This document shows positions 1 through 11,413 of a stretch of DNA of 64,000 nucleotides, one piece after another. Origin of the DNA: Hedera helix (lineage: Eukaryota; Streptophyta; Magnoliopsida; Apiales; Araliaceae); contig OX359286.1 in assembly GCA_947179155.2 (NCBI GenBank), positions 14,742,913 to 14,806,912 on the forward strand, in the 5' to 3' direction. How positions within the stretch are numbered: the first letter of the stretch is position 1; each line of letters begins with the position of its first letter. Under the pieces are notes generated by a model, which saw only the letters and a list, made by a program, of their open reading frames with translations, was not told the DNA's origin and did not search any database. The position numbers and the translations under genes were made by a program.

Positions 1-1289
1 TGTTTGTTAGCCCAATAAGAAGATGAGTAGATTAAATACTCAATTAAACTAATAATTTAATTAGTTTAAAACGTGAAGTAAGAAGGGAAGTCATGAAATA
101 TAATTAACTAGGTTAATTATATTAGTTAAGAGTTAAAGTTATAGAAAAACTAGAATGATTGTCTAGAATGACAATATTATGAAGTTAATTAATTAAGTAA
201 TTAACTTAATTATTAAGTTGTTATATAGAGTCCATTAATGGATTTAATACAAGACCAATATGAGAATACTTACATGAAGATGGGTAATTAAATAATAAGT
301 CCAAATATTATAGTCCAAGAGGTAATTAATATAAGTCCAATTAAATTATATTGGAAAGTATGGTATATCATGGTGTGGAAGTCCAATTAAATTAATTACC
401 AAGCCCAAGTTATATATGATATGTGAGTTGTGTTGGGTAACCCAAGTAATTAAATAAGAGAGCCCAATACAAAGTAATCCATGTAGCCCAAACACATTAA
501 AGTCAAATGATGGTCAATGTGTTGGGAGAATATTTTTCAAGTATTGATTGAGTGTAGAGAATTAACTAATGTATGGTTAATTGAATAACCCTAGTTGGTA
601 GACAAGAGAGAGAATTAACCAAACATTAGTTAATTGATAGAGGAAAGAAGGTAGTGTTGAGAATTAACTATGGGTGAGTTAATTATGTAACTCAATGTGG
701 TAGGATAATTAAAAGTAAGTCTAATTGGATTATATTATAAGTCCAATTGATGTATTAAACTAAGTTAAATTAATTAACCTAGTAGTCCATATAATTTAAT
801 TTGAACATTGATTTATGTAATAATTAACCAAGCCCAATGCTTGTTTTAATTAAATGTAACATAGGGTATTTAATGTTAGCCCAATGTAACAATTAAATTG
901 AGCCCAACCAAATTAAATAAATGAGCTCAATATAATTTAATTCTAAGGTCCAAAGTGGAGCCCAATGTACAAGTATAGGTGAATATGTATACATATATTG
1001 GTGTATATATATATGGATACTTATATAATGATATAGGACATAAAAATAAAGCCAAATTGGTGTAATAAATTGCAAATCCCGAATTTTGAGGGGGGCCCAC
1101 ATGGAAATGTTGAGTGTGGACTTCTTATGGCTTCAATTACACTCCAAAAGTTGCTTACAAGCAACCTTGATGGATGTCACACCAATGGTCATTCATGGTA
1201 GTCATTCCATGCAATAGTAATCTAGTTTAAGCTCCTAATTTCACCAACACTAGTTGATTAGGAGGTTAATAAAGGATTAACATTGTGCT

Positions 1290-1297
1290 ATAAATAG
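1290..1297 (+). promoter_or_regulatory. TATA-like box of the leftmost LTR
   Basis: TATAAATA, about 60-90 bases ahead of a purine-rich leader (GAGAGAAAAAGGGAGAGC and similar, 1345-1390). This is the layout expected for the U3/R boundary of an LTR. The same leader type occurs in reverse in the LTR at 11,844-15,935 (near 14,750-14,900). Transcription from it is inferred, not shown. Confidence 0.4.
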
Positions 1298-1905
1298 AAG
1301 TGTTCCATTTATTGGTGAGGTTGGTTAGTCATTTGTAGCATTTTCTAGAGAGAAAAAGGGAGAGCTTCTTGAGAGATATAGAGAGTTACTCTTATGAGAT
1401 TGATGATCCACCAAGCAAATTTGCTAGAGAATGGACAAGAGAGAGTCACAATCCAAGATCAAGTCAAGAGGAAGGAGAGCATCCATGTATAAAAGGTTAA
1501 AAAGTGTTCTAAACCTTCTTTAGTTCATTTTTATAGTTTAGATATGAGTTGAACGGTTAAAATGTATTTTTAACCGATCAAAACACGTTTTGATGTTCTA
1601 GAAGTCTTTAGCTATGTAATATATGTATATTCATAGTTTGATGGGTTTAACATGGGTTTTTATATGTGTTTGTGATGAAAAATTTCATCAAACTCATTGA
1701 ATAAATTTTTACCGACGAAAACAAATTAATCTAATACGTAGCAGCCCCTTCACGGAATTACTGTTCACAATCCGTAAGTCGGATTTATGATCCGTCAATT
1801 TTGGGTGATAGATCCATGAAATATGAAGATTCTCCAAGTTGAATGACTAAAATCCGATTTAAAATGAGCAGGATATGGATTTTCTACCAAAACACCCCAT
1901 TGTTT

Positions 1906-2213
1906 TAGGGCTGTGCACAACAGTCCGGTTTGGAGCCAATTTCCGTGACCAAAACAAATCCAAATTTGATGTTTGATGACAGAAAAATGTAGTTCGGGAA
2001 GTTACGAATCCATCGATACCAAATAGGCCTCAATCGGACTTGTGGATTTCATTTTATTCAAGTTCCCGTCGAAGACCCCAAGTCTGAAAAATTCAAAAAG
2101 TAATCTGCCTATTTTTTTTAAAAAACCGGCCGGTTCGGTTTTTTTCGGTTTTTCATGATTTCTAGGTAGGGCCGGTTCGGGCATTTTTAGGCCGGTTCTT
2201 GGGTTGGTTCCAA
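1906..2213. mobile_element. Possible hAT-type MITE fragment inside the LTR
   Basis: It starts TAGGGCTGTGCACAACAGTC and is rich in CCGGTTCGG-type words, like the hAT MITEs at 59,487 and 43,505. No matching right end (TGCACAGCCCTA type) and no target duplication were found, so it is a fragment or a resemblance only. Confidence 0.3.
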
Positions 2214-2469
2214 AAGAGAAAATGCTTATAATTTTATAAAGAAAATTATCAAAATTTAAAATCCGATTGTTTTTGTAATTTGGTATTTATTAGAATTAAT
2301 GGTGGATTAAAACTTACTAAATTGCTAATAAGTATGGAAAAATTATTTTTAATTTCAGAAAAATAATATTTGACCTATTGGCATGCTATTTAAGTGTTAT
2401 AAAATAAAATTTGAAATTATTGGAGTGATTCACTATATATTAGCTATTTATTAGTGTATAAATAGGCTA

Positions 2470-3560
2470 ATAATCTAATTAAATATTATTTAATAAATAT
2501 TAAATAATATATGAAGTTATGTAATTAATTAATTATGATTTAATGAATATTAAATAATAATTAAAGGATGTTAAGATGAATAAGTTAGTTATTTATTATT
2601 TAATTGCACTTAAATAATAAGTAAAGTTAAATAAATAATTAATTATTATTTAAATTAATATTAAATAATAATTAAAGAATATTAAAGTTAGAAAGCTAAT
2701 TATTTATTATTTAATTAATATTAAATAATAAGTAAGGTTAATTAAGTAATTAATTATTATTTAATTAATATTAAATAATAATTAAAGGATAATTAAGGTT
2801 AATAAACTAATTATTTATTATTTAATTAATATTAAATAATAAGTAAGGTTAATTAATTAATTAATCATTATTTAATTAATATTAAATAATTAGTTTGGAT
2901 AATTAGTTAATTAATTATTATTTAATTCATATTAAATAATAATTAAATGGAAATTAAGTGAAATAAATTATTACTTAATCGAAAGAAGATTATTAAGTAA
3001 TTAAAATATATTGATAATATTATTGACTAACTATTAAATGATAATAGTTAAGAATTAAATCATTATTCAATAATTAATAATGATATGTAATTAATTTAAA
3101 ATATTATTAAAGGATTAATAATATTATTTAGCATTTAATTAACTATTAAATAATAATAGTTAAGAGTTAAATCATTATTAAATAAATAATAATGATAAAT
3201 AAAGATTTAGAATATTATTAAAGAATTAATAATATTGTTTTAACAAGTAATTAACTATTGTGTAATAATAGTTAAGGGTTGAATCGTTATTAAATAATTA
3301 CTAATGATACGTGAGGATTTCAAATATTATTAAATGATTGATAATATTGATGAACAATTAAATTATCATTAAAATGATTGATAATAATGAGAAGTCAATT
3401 AAAATATTATTAAAGGGTAATAATATTAGCAAGCAATTAAATTATTATTAAAAGATTAATAATAATGATTAAGGTAAACTATTATTAAAAATAAATTAAT
3501 AATAGTAATGATTATTTAAAGTGTTATTTAACAATTAAATAACATTATAAGTTATTACTA
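2470..3560. repeat. Array of AT-only palindromes within the LTR
   Basis: Near-tandem units of TTATTATTTAAT, a 4-base centre, and ATTAAATAATAA. Examples are at 2704-2731, 2754-2781 and 2815-2842, about 50-60 bases apart, degenerating to the right (TAATATTATTAA-type words to 3560). Each unit can fold on itself. Comparable arrays occur in the LTRs at 13,480-13,920 and 16,740-17,000, so the array belongs to the LTR family. No gene is present here. Confidence 0.75.
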
Positions 3561-6500
3561 ATTGATAGTAAAATTTAAAATATTATCCAAGGTGGGTAAT
3601 ATTATGATAGGTATCGAGATAAATGATGTGATTAAGTTAAACCAAGGGTATGGTCCATTAGTGATTAATTGGTGGATCGACCTAAATAAATATAGGGTCC
3701 AAGTTTTAATGCAGTGACATTAATAAATGTCAGAATTGCATAGTTTCGAACAAAAGATTTATGGTGTTGAATATGAAACACTGAGTCAAGTCAAAGAGAG
3801 ACTAAAATATGAAATTAACCTTATTAAATAAAGGGGATGATAAGAAGAAATAAATATCTTTAAAATAAGATTTAGTATTGAGTCAAACTTTGACTGATAT
3901 TGTGCACCGTTGATATCACATACCGTGTAGGTGGTGCAAGGAACGTGAAAGATTAACGTAAGCTGGTTATACAAGTCCAGGCAAGTTTTTCAGAACGTGT
4001 TGTATTATGTGCATGAATTATAAGTTTGTTATTAAACTGAGATGTGCTCATACGTGGTTATGTGCAAAGATGTTTTAATGCGCCTTTGTGCAATAAGTTG
4101 ATTTGAACTGTTGATATGCGGTAGTTGATTTAAGACAATTGTTCTGCATTGAACTATATGTCATGATAGAGGTTAGACATGAAGCATAGATTAAATGCGT
4201 GGCATGATATGCATGAGCAGTATGTCATAAACTGAAATGCATGAAAAACATGATGTTAGTATAAATTGTAAATTTTATGTGAAGCATGTAATGTGTTATG
4301 TGTAGCTGTTGAACTTGTTGAGCCGTCGTGCTCACTCTTGCCTAAACCAACATTTTCAGATAAGGCTAGTTACCTGAAGTTCTCGATAAAGAACAAGGAA
4401 CAGGAAAATATATTACTTCCATTGAAGATCTAAATATCTATTGTAGATATCAGTCCGAATTGGACAGGTAAATGATTATGTAGCATAAGACTTAGTTGGT
4501 ATGTTATATGAGTATTAAATACTCAAATTGATTGTAATAGAATGTCGTATCATGTATGATATTGAGACATACTAGGAATGTATAAAGATTTCGATTCTGG
4601 AATAGAAAGAGATGTTGTAAAATGGTAAATAAATGATTATTTAGTAATTATAATATTGTTGTAATTCATGAATAATAAGAAAAAAAGTTGTACTCGTGTT
4701 GAACCGAGTTCGAGGTTCGGGGGACCCGGATTCGGGGTCGTCACACTTGTTATATGTGTACATTTATGTTAACTGTAAATTGTTGTTATGTGTTAATATG
4801 TGTTGATGTGCCTTTGTGCATTCATGGGATATAAATTATTGATATGAAGTTATTGATATTAGTTTAACTGTTGAATTTGAGTTGTATGACATGTGTTAAT
4901 TATAATGCATGATTGGTATGAAGCATATATAAATGCGAATTATGAAAAGCGTGATACATGAATAAAAATGCAATACATGAGACAAAAGAAACATGTATAC
5001 GATATCATACATGGATATATTGTTAAGCACGGATGATGTATGAACTATGTGTTATATGTTAAACTGTTAGACTTGTTGAGTCGTCGTGCTCACTCTTGCT
5101 ATAAAACCAACACTTTCAGATAAGTGCGGGATATCCGAAGTTTTTGATAACGACCAAGGAACAGGAATCTATATTACTCTTATCGAAAGTCTAAACAATT
5201 GTTGTAGTTATGAGTTCAGTTGAAAAGGTAAAGATGATTATGTATTAAAGCAATAGTTAATGGGTATGTTGAGTATTTTGATACTCATCATGTTTGTAAT
5301 AGAAGGAATTCATATCGTGTATGATATGGAGATGTAATGAGAAATTATAAAGATTGCGACTCTGAGGTAAAAGATCAAAGAGAGTAAAGATGTTATAAAA
5401 AATTTAAATTTATTGAATTTTTAGCAGTATTGTATTATAGAATATTGTAGATTTTATAAGAAGGTTGTACATTAATGCGTGAGGTCGCCTATAGTAAGTA
5501 CAGGAATTCTGTGAGGACCCGAATTTTCGGATTTCCTTAATAAAATTTAATAAGAATTTAAGTAACAGAATTATTAAGGTTGTTTAAATTATTTGTGATA
5601 TTTTATGTGATTTAAGGTATGTGAAAGGATTTAATTGATAAACTAAATCTGTATAGCGATGGTGATAATTGGTGTCGATTTAAAATAATTGAAAAGTAAA
5701 TAAATTGTTTAAAAACAATTTATGAAGAATAAGAGGAATTACATGTAAGGATACAATAAAATTGTACAAATAGAATTATTGTGAAGGTGTAGAAATTATT
5801 ATTTAAATAATGTTATGTGGTAATGTGAGGTATGAATTAGATATGTATATATATACATTTGTATATATATATATATAATTATAAATTTAAATTAAGGATT
5901 AATAATTAAATTAATCCAAAATTAAATAAAAAGTGAATGTGGAAGTTAGAAAAATTAGAAATATTGATTATTTAATTAATCAATAAATATGGTGAAGGTT
6001 TAAAGATTATTTAAAAGGAGGAAGTAATTTTTTTAAATTATATACTAATAAAGTATATAATTTATATAAGGAGATTAAAGTAAAATATTAATGGAAAAAT
6101 AATTATATAAATTATATAAGAATTATTATATAATTTATATAAGATGATTAAATTAATGAGAGGGTTAATAAATGTATAATTTTGGAGGAATTTAAGAAAT
6201 TATTTAAGAAAGAAAAATGCAAATATATAAATTATATAATTTATATATAAAGAAGTTAACGTAAATATTAAAGAAAAGAAAATAAATAAGAAAAATGAAT
6301 GTTTTAAGTTATTAAAAATTATGTTTATGTATAATGAAATTTTTATGACTTTTATGAGGAATAATATTTCGAAAACGTGAACATGTTAGTGTAACATGTT
6401 GTCCAAGTAACGAAGTGAAAAACTACGAAAAATAATTTTTATATGTTATATGAATTATTTTATGAATTTTGGAGGTATAAATTACCTCATATAAGTACAT

Positions 6501-7181
6501 GCATGTCATTACGCGTGTACAAAATTTGTCAAGTAATGGACCCGAAAAAAATATAAATTTTATTTATAAATTATGTTATGATTTTTGGTAAATTAAAATA
6601 AATATTTTGTATACATTAAATAAAATATTTATTACACGAAATAACTACGTAATGTATTAAAATTTTAAATTGTTGCATGAAAATTTTTCCGGAATCTTCC
6701 AAGTTGGTTGCATGAGAGAGGCAGTGGAACCAAATTTTGTTGTAAAATTTAGTTAAGTTGCATGGGATTATAAAAAGCCAACAAGGGAAAGGAAATAAAA
6801 GAAAAAGAAAGGAAACAACAATGCAACAAAACACTATCTTCTTCCATCACCGCCACCCTCCACCACCCATGCACCACCATGGCTAGCAAGAAAAGAAAAT
6901 TTTGGTGCCATCAAGGAGTGTAGAGCAAGCTTCAAGGAGATTCATGGCTTAAGAAAGGTATAAAAAGTTAATTATTTGATTTATGTTAATAATTATGATG
7001 ATAAATTATTTTGTGAAAAATTAGAAAATAATTAGAATAATGGTTCTAAATAATTTTTGGATAAAGATGTGTAAATTATATAATTTTTGAAATGATTAGA
7101 TTGTGAAAAATTGGAACAAAAATGAAAGCTTTTTATGCATGTTGGCTACTTCCGGAAGAAGAAAAGGAATAGTAAACAAAA

Positions 7182-7370
7182 GGGGGGGGGGGGTGATCGC
7201 GCATTGCGCGCGGTCAAAATTTTGTTCCGCCCAGATAAAAACGACGTCGTTTTAGGCAGTAATGCAGGGTCGCGCCTTGCGTGGTAAAAAATTCCAGAAA
7301 CATGGGTGAAACGACGTCATTTGGCTTCGGCAGAGGCAGGGGTCGCGCATTGCGCGGCCGATACGCTGGA
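7182..7370. repeat. CpG-rich island with about 73-bp repeats in the LTR
   Basis: A run of 12 G (7182-7193) is followed by three copies of a TCGCGCATTGCGCG-like word at 7197, 7270 and 7343, spaced 73 bases. Between them lies a perfect 16-base palindrome AAAACGACGTCGTTTT (7238-7253) and a partial second ACGACGTC (near 7310). The surrounding LTR is strongly AT-rich, so this is an abrupt composition change. Confidence 0.75.
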
Positions 7371-7393
7371 AATTACCAGCGTGCCTCTGCCCT

Positions 7394-7570
7394 TTTCAAG
7401 AAATACCGAACGTGTCCCTTAGCCTAGAAAATTACGGTTTTGCCCCCTGTCTTTCCTGAAAATACCGAATGAGTCCCTAAAGTCGCGAAAATTACGAAAA
7501 TATCCCTTGACTTTCCAAGAAATTCTGTTTATGTCCCTAAGGGCGCGGAAATTACCAAAATGCCCCCAGA
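7394..7570. repeat. Three tandem 58-60 bp units
   Basis: Units start at 7394, 7452 and 7512. Each has TTTCnnGAAA, then GTCCCTnA, then GAAAATTAC and TGCCCCCTG-like words. They directly follow the CpG-rich island, inside the solo LTR. Confidence 0.7.
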
Positions 7571-8937
7571 AAGTGATTTTAATTAAATAAATGTTTAAAA
7601 ATTATTTAAAAATTCTAGAAAATTATAGAAAATACTAAAAAAATTAGAAATGATATTTGGGCATTAAATTTAATATTTTTATAAAAATATTAAATATTGG
7701 AGATTAATATTTAAATATTTTAAATATTAATCTATTAAGTTTAAAAGTTAAAAAATGATTAACGAAAATTTGGACAACCGAATATGCTAAAATTTATCCG
7801 ATGAGCCGGGTTGTCCATAGTGAATGTATTTGATATTAAGTTAAATTAATATTTTAAGGAACGAGGTTAATAAAATTAACCATATTAATTAATAATTAAC
7901 CCAGTACCTTAAAATAAATCGTCGGGTATGGTTAATTATATTAGAGATGATATTAATTTATTAAATTAATATCATGAGAGGATAAATAATTATTATTTGA
8001 TTATTTTATGATCATAGGTTGATCGAGATAGGGTTTTTAAGCTATCAATTAATTAATTGGACATACAGGCAAGTTCTTCAGTCTTTTTATGCTAAATGTT
8101 TAATTGTTATGATATGTTAAAACTTGTCAAATGCATAGGAATTATGTGTTATGTGATACGTGGATAATATGACAACTATGTGTACTTTGTGCAATGATAT
8201 GAGATGTATTGCTATAGTAGAAGCACAAGCACATGATGTATGACACACACCGAGCATATTAAGGTATGTGTTACGTGACGCATAAACTGTTGAACTTGTT
8301 GAGCCGTTGTGCTCATACTTGCCTAAAATAAACTTTTACAGGTAAAGAAATAAATTTCAAGAATATCAGATTATATTAAAGACGAATCACCCTATAAGGT
8401 TGTGAATATAATTGTTATATTTTCAGTTGTATAACTCAATGTGGATAATTTGTTAAGGTTACATTGATGTTTTGTATATGCCTATAAATTGGATCCGGAT
8501 AGGACAAGCAAAGTTAAATTATGAACTGTAATTGTACATGATAGATGTTATGATAGAGATTAATTTATATTTAATTAAAAAATTTGAATCAAGGAATAGT
8601 GGTATGGATATGAAAAATAGTAAATTATGAAGGTTGAGCATTATGATATTAGTTACAGAAAGAAAAGTAAAGGTTACGATCCAGGGACTAGGATCAAGAT
8701 GATAAGTTTTTAAATGTCCAAATATTTAATACAATGATTAAATTGAGAAGAAAAAAATTATACGGAAATTTGGTAATTGATGATTTATAAAATCAATTAA
8801 GGGTTTAAATAAGGTGATTAAAGATTATTAACGAACCCAAATTTGGACTTTATGAAGATAATGTATAATAAATACAAAATTTAAGGAAATAAAGTTGGTC
8901 GAATTTCGGGGTCGTTACAAATTCTCAGGACGTTACA

Positions 8938-10192
8938 CTTACTTCTCTCGAGGTAAATCTAATCTTCTAATAAAATTCTCAAACACAAATGAATAGGTAG
9001 CACCCGAATCAAATAATACGTAAGCATTTATATTATTCATCAAAATAATACCTGACACCACATCTTTTCATGCTACTGCATTTTGCATTATTATGTTGAA
9101 TGTACAGGCTATCGACTTGCTTTGTTGAACGGACCTTCTAATGGTTAGCTTGTTATTGTTGATCCGGTTTTCACTTCCTCCGTCGTTATCCTTATTCACT
9201 GGACAATCCTTGATTCAATGATCCGTTGCCCCGTACGAGTAACATCCTCCTTTCTTTGGTTGGGTACACTTTGAAGCGATATGCCCCTCTTGGCCACAAT
9301 TATAGCACACATTATTCCCCTTCATACGCTCTCTAGAGTATTTTTTTTTTCCACAATTACTGTGCACCCTATTTTTCTGTGAATTTTCCTACTGGTGCCT
9401 TGAGCTCTTGTCATTATTATCATTGTTCCACTTTCGCTTGTTGCTGTTGCTACCCCCACTACTGTTGTTCTTGTTTCCACCATCATTTTTTTTCTTGTTT
9501 TGTTCCTGGTTGTACTTAGTCAGGGCTTCTTTTCCTCCCTTCGTTATGATGGCTTTCTATAATAGTGTTGAGAATGTGTTGATTTGAAAAACAACAACTC
9601 TGCTAAAAACCTAGGGCATCAAACCTTCTTTCCTTAAGCGCTTCTGTGTACTTGATGTGGAACAAATCTCACTAGTTCATTGAACTTGGCGGCATACTCT
9701 GTTACCGACATGTTTTCTTGTTTGAGTTCCAAAAATTTCACTTCCATCCTTGCTTGTGCTATCCGAAAATTAGTTTTCAAAGAACAACTCTTTGAAACGA
9801 GTCCAAGTTGTAATTCCTTCTCATGCTCGATTTTTGTTAGCCTTCCACCAGTAATTAGCCTCTCCCTTCATCATGAAGGTGAAAAATATTGTCTTTTGTT
9901 CCTCCGCAACACACACAACTTCGAACACTTTCTCCATCTCTTCTATCCAGGTTTGAGCTTCTATCGGACCCATTCTTTCTCGGAACTCCGGTAGTCCTAC
10001 AATTTTAAAGCCTTTAAAATTAGTCAGTGGAGCGGCAAGATTTGGTTCTCCCGTGGCGTTAATGTTACGGTCGTGGAATGCTCCCAAAACTAATTTTACA
10101 AATTCTTACACTAGGTTCAGTGATCCTCTCTCTGCATTAACTTACTCCTCAGGTGGTGGTGGTGGTGGCTGATTCCTTCTACGTGGCAGCAT
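8938..10192 (-). pseudogene. Ty3/gypsy gag-protease remnant
   Basis: Read on the minus strand. An ATG at 10190-10192 opens a proline-rich start (MLPRRRNQPPPPPPEE), then stops. The gag core at 9821-10087 contains PIEAQTWIEEMEKVFEVV and GEANYWW, the usual capsid signature of Ty3/gypsy elements. A zinc knuckle CYNCGQEGHIASKC lies at 9266-9307. A second, damaged knuckle follows (its second Cys is Tyr, and a stop replaces a residue). The protease active-site motif DSGATYSF is at 8996-9010, after which the frame ends near 8942, where an LTR has inserted. Reverse transcriptase and integrase would lie left of the window. The several stops make it non-functional. The gag style suggests a chromovirus (Tekay-like), but clade assignment needs the missing pol. 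Confidence 0.85.
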
Positions 10193-10525
10193 TTTTTGTT
10201 TTAAAAAAAATTAAGTTATTATTTTTGTCTTTTATTTTTATTTTATCATTTAAGCATTCAAAACTAAGGCACAATTAATCACATTAATGCACATAAACAT
10301 AAACACATTTACATTCATATGCCTCAACCTATTGCATAGCACTTTACAACTCAAGCATACTACTATAAATGCTCATATCCCCTTAAATCACAAAAGATGA
10401 GATCTAACATAAACATATCTTATAAACTCCTAAAGTTAGGATTTATATATCATACTAACTCTCTGCTAAAATAAAAGTTGGATTCTACTACATCTATAAA
10501 CATACATTATCATAAAATATCTACT

Positions 10526-11046
10526 AACTAATAATGGTGCATCCCCCGATGAACCGCATCATCATACTCATCATCTCATACTGGTCTGGTAATCCTCTGG
10601 TGGATGAAAGAATACCCTACTCTGCAACTTGCTATATGAAGATCGAAAGACATAGCTGACCCTATCAATCTTCACCTTCTTCTCTCCACCTCATCCTCTA
10701 GCTCACGTATCTGCTCATAAGCAACATCCATATGTGCCTCTATATCATTCCTAACCTCTATCTCATCCTGCCAATGGGCCTCAATAGACTGTATGTACGT
10801 CTACATCTGTTGGACCTTTAAATTAGCCTCTGATAACTTTTGTGCATTCTCATACTGCTTCTCAATAAGATCAGGAGTCTCTTCCACTAATTGATACACC
10901 AATGTATTGTAATGATCCTCTGCATTTTGGTAGGTCTGATTCTCTTTCTCCAACTGACGAACTCTATCCTCGAGCTCAAGATTCCTATTGGCTAACCGGT
11001 CTATAAGGTGATCCTTAGAGGGTACCTCATCAGGTGAGGTATAATA
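10526..11046 (-). pseudogene. Coiled-coil ORF between LTR and gag of the gypsy element
   Basis: On the minus strand, from 11046 to 10675, one frame runs about 124 codons with a single stop (TAG at 10801-10803). It reads as a Glu/Leu-rich helix, for example LIDRLANRNLELEDRVRQLE and AYEQIRELEDEVERRR, with hydrophobic residues at heptad-like spacing. After a TGA at 10672-10674 the same frame continues to about 10526 with little interruption. It sits between the primer-binding site (11,401) and the gag start (10,192), which is normally untranslated. No clear ATG was identified. Function is unknown. It could be an additional ORF of the element or a captured host fragment. That it encodes protein is an inference from the low stop density and helix pattern. 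Confidence 0.5.
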
Positions 11047-11400
11047 CTACACATCCTCCTCAGCCCCAACCTCATAATCCCCTCATGATCCTCCTCAGGA
11101 TCCATCTTAGTTGCAACCTCCATTGGCTGACTGCACTGTATCAACATGAATATCTATGAACTCCTCATCTACGATGTGACTAGTCTATCCAACCTCAGGT
11201 GTCCTACAATCACAACAGACAAACAAAATAACATTAGTATCGCAATAAAATATATTCATTGATGAAATGAAAGTATAGTCTATTGTGTTACTACTCGATT
11301 CAATGAATTTCCAAAAATTCATCACTTAAAACTCAATGTGAGTTGACTCCTCTAAGGTTATATCCTTAGGTTTCTCAAACCTAAAGTTTTATAACCTACA

Positions 11401-11413
11401 GCTTTGATACTAA
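11401..11413 (-). other. Degenerate primer-binding site (initiator Met tRNA type)
   Basis: The minus strand reads TTAGTATCAAAGC, close to the plant standard TGGTATCAGAGC complementary to the initiator-methionine tRNA 3' end. It lies directly inside the LTR end at 11,416, in the right position for a minus-strand element whose gag follows at lower coordinates. Confidence 0.65.

Larger units (their letters stand above)
1..4745 (+). mobile_element. Giant Ty3/gypsy-type LTR, left end outside window
   Basis: No coding capacity. The right end is a retroviral-type terminus: the sequence closes with CGGGGTCGTCACA at 4745. The stretch resembles the other large LTRs here: a TATA-like box near 1290, a long AT-rich palindrome array (2470-3560), then a conserved core near 4318-4341 followed by TTTTCAG. 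Just after 4745 the sequence resumes in the 3' part of another LTR of the same kind, so this copy is inserted in it. The five bases after the end (CTTGT, 4746-4750) should be the target duplication, but its partner lies left of the window. Orientation is plus, judged from the core motif. It is probably a solo LTR, but a full element cannot be excluded because the left end is not visible. Confidence 0.7.
5510..8919 (+). mobile_element. Solo LTR, 3.4 kb, with perfect AATTC target duplication
   Basis: It begins TGTGAGGACCCGAATTTTCG and ends GAATTTCGGGGTCGTTACA. It is flanked by identical five-base duplications AATTC at 5505-5509 and 8920-8924, the standard footprint of LTR-element integration. 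The two ends are inverted matches over about 18 bases, longer than the usual TG..CA. No gag or pol coding is visible inside, so this is a solo LTR. It carries a GC-rich repeat island (7190-7570) and the family core (8294-8322). The minus-strand reading of the ends is almost the same, but the core places it in plus orientation. Confidence 0.85.
4746..8937 (+). mobile_element. Older LTR (3' part), split by a later LTR insertion
   Basis: Segments 4746-5509 and 8920-8937 join into one LTR 3' end. The text before the insertion ends AAGTACAGGAATTC and the text after continues AATTCTCAGGACGTTACA. The LTR at 32,065-36,477 ends the same way (GTCGCCTGTAGCAAGTACA, then TCAGAGCATTACA), which supports the join. 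The left part is cut by the LTR ending at 4745. The conserved core is present at 5071-5099. To the right lies the minus-strand protease of another gypsy element, so this LTR is itself an insertion in that element. Its own left end and target duplication are outside the window. Confidence 0.65.

Noticed and set aside
6840..6960. Start of a gene at a good ATG context (CACCATGGCTAGC)
   Set aside because: The frame ends within a few dozen codons and lies inside a bounded solo LTR.
9680..9994. Plus-strand 104-residue frame
   Set aside because: It is a shadow of the minus-strand gypsy gag, which carries real capsid motifs.
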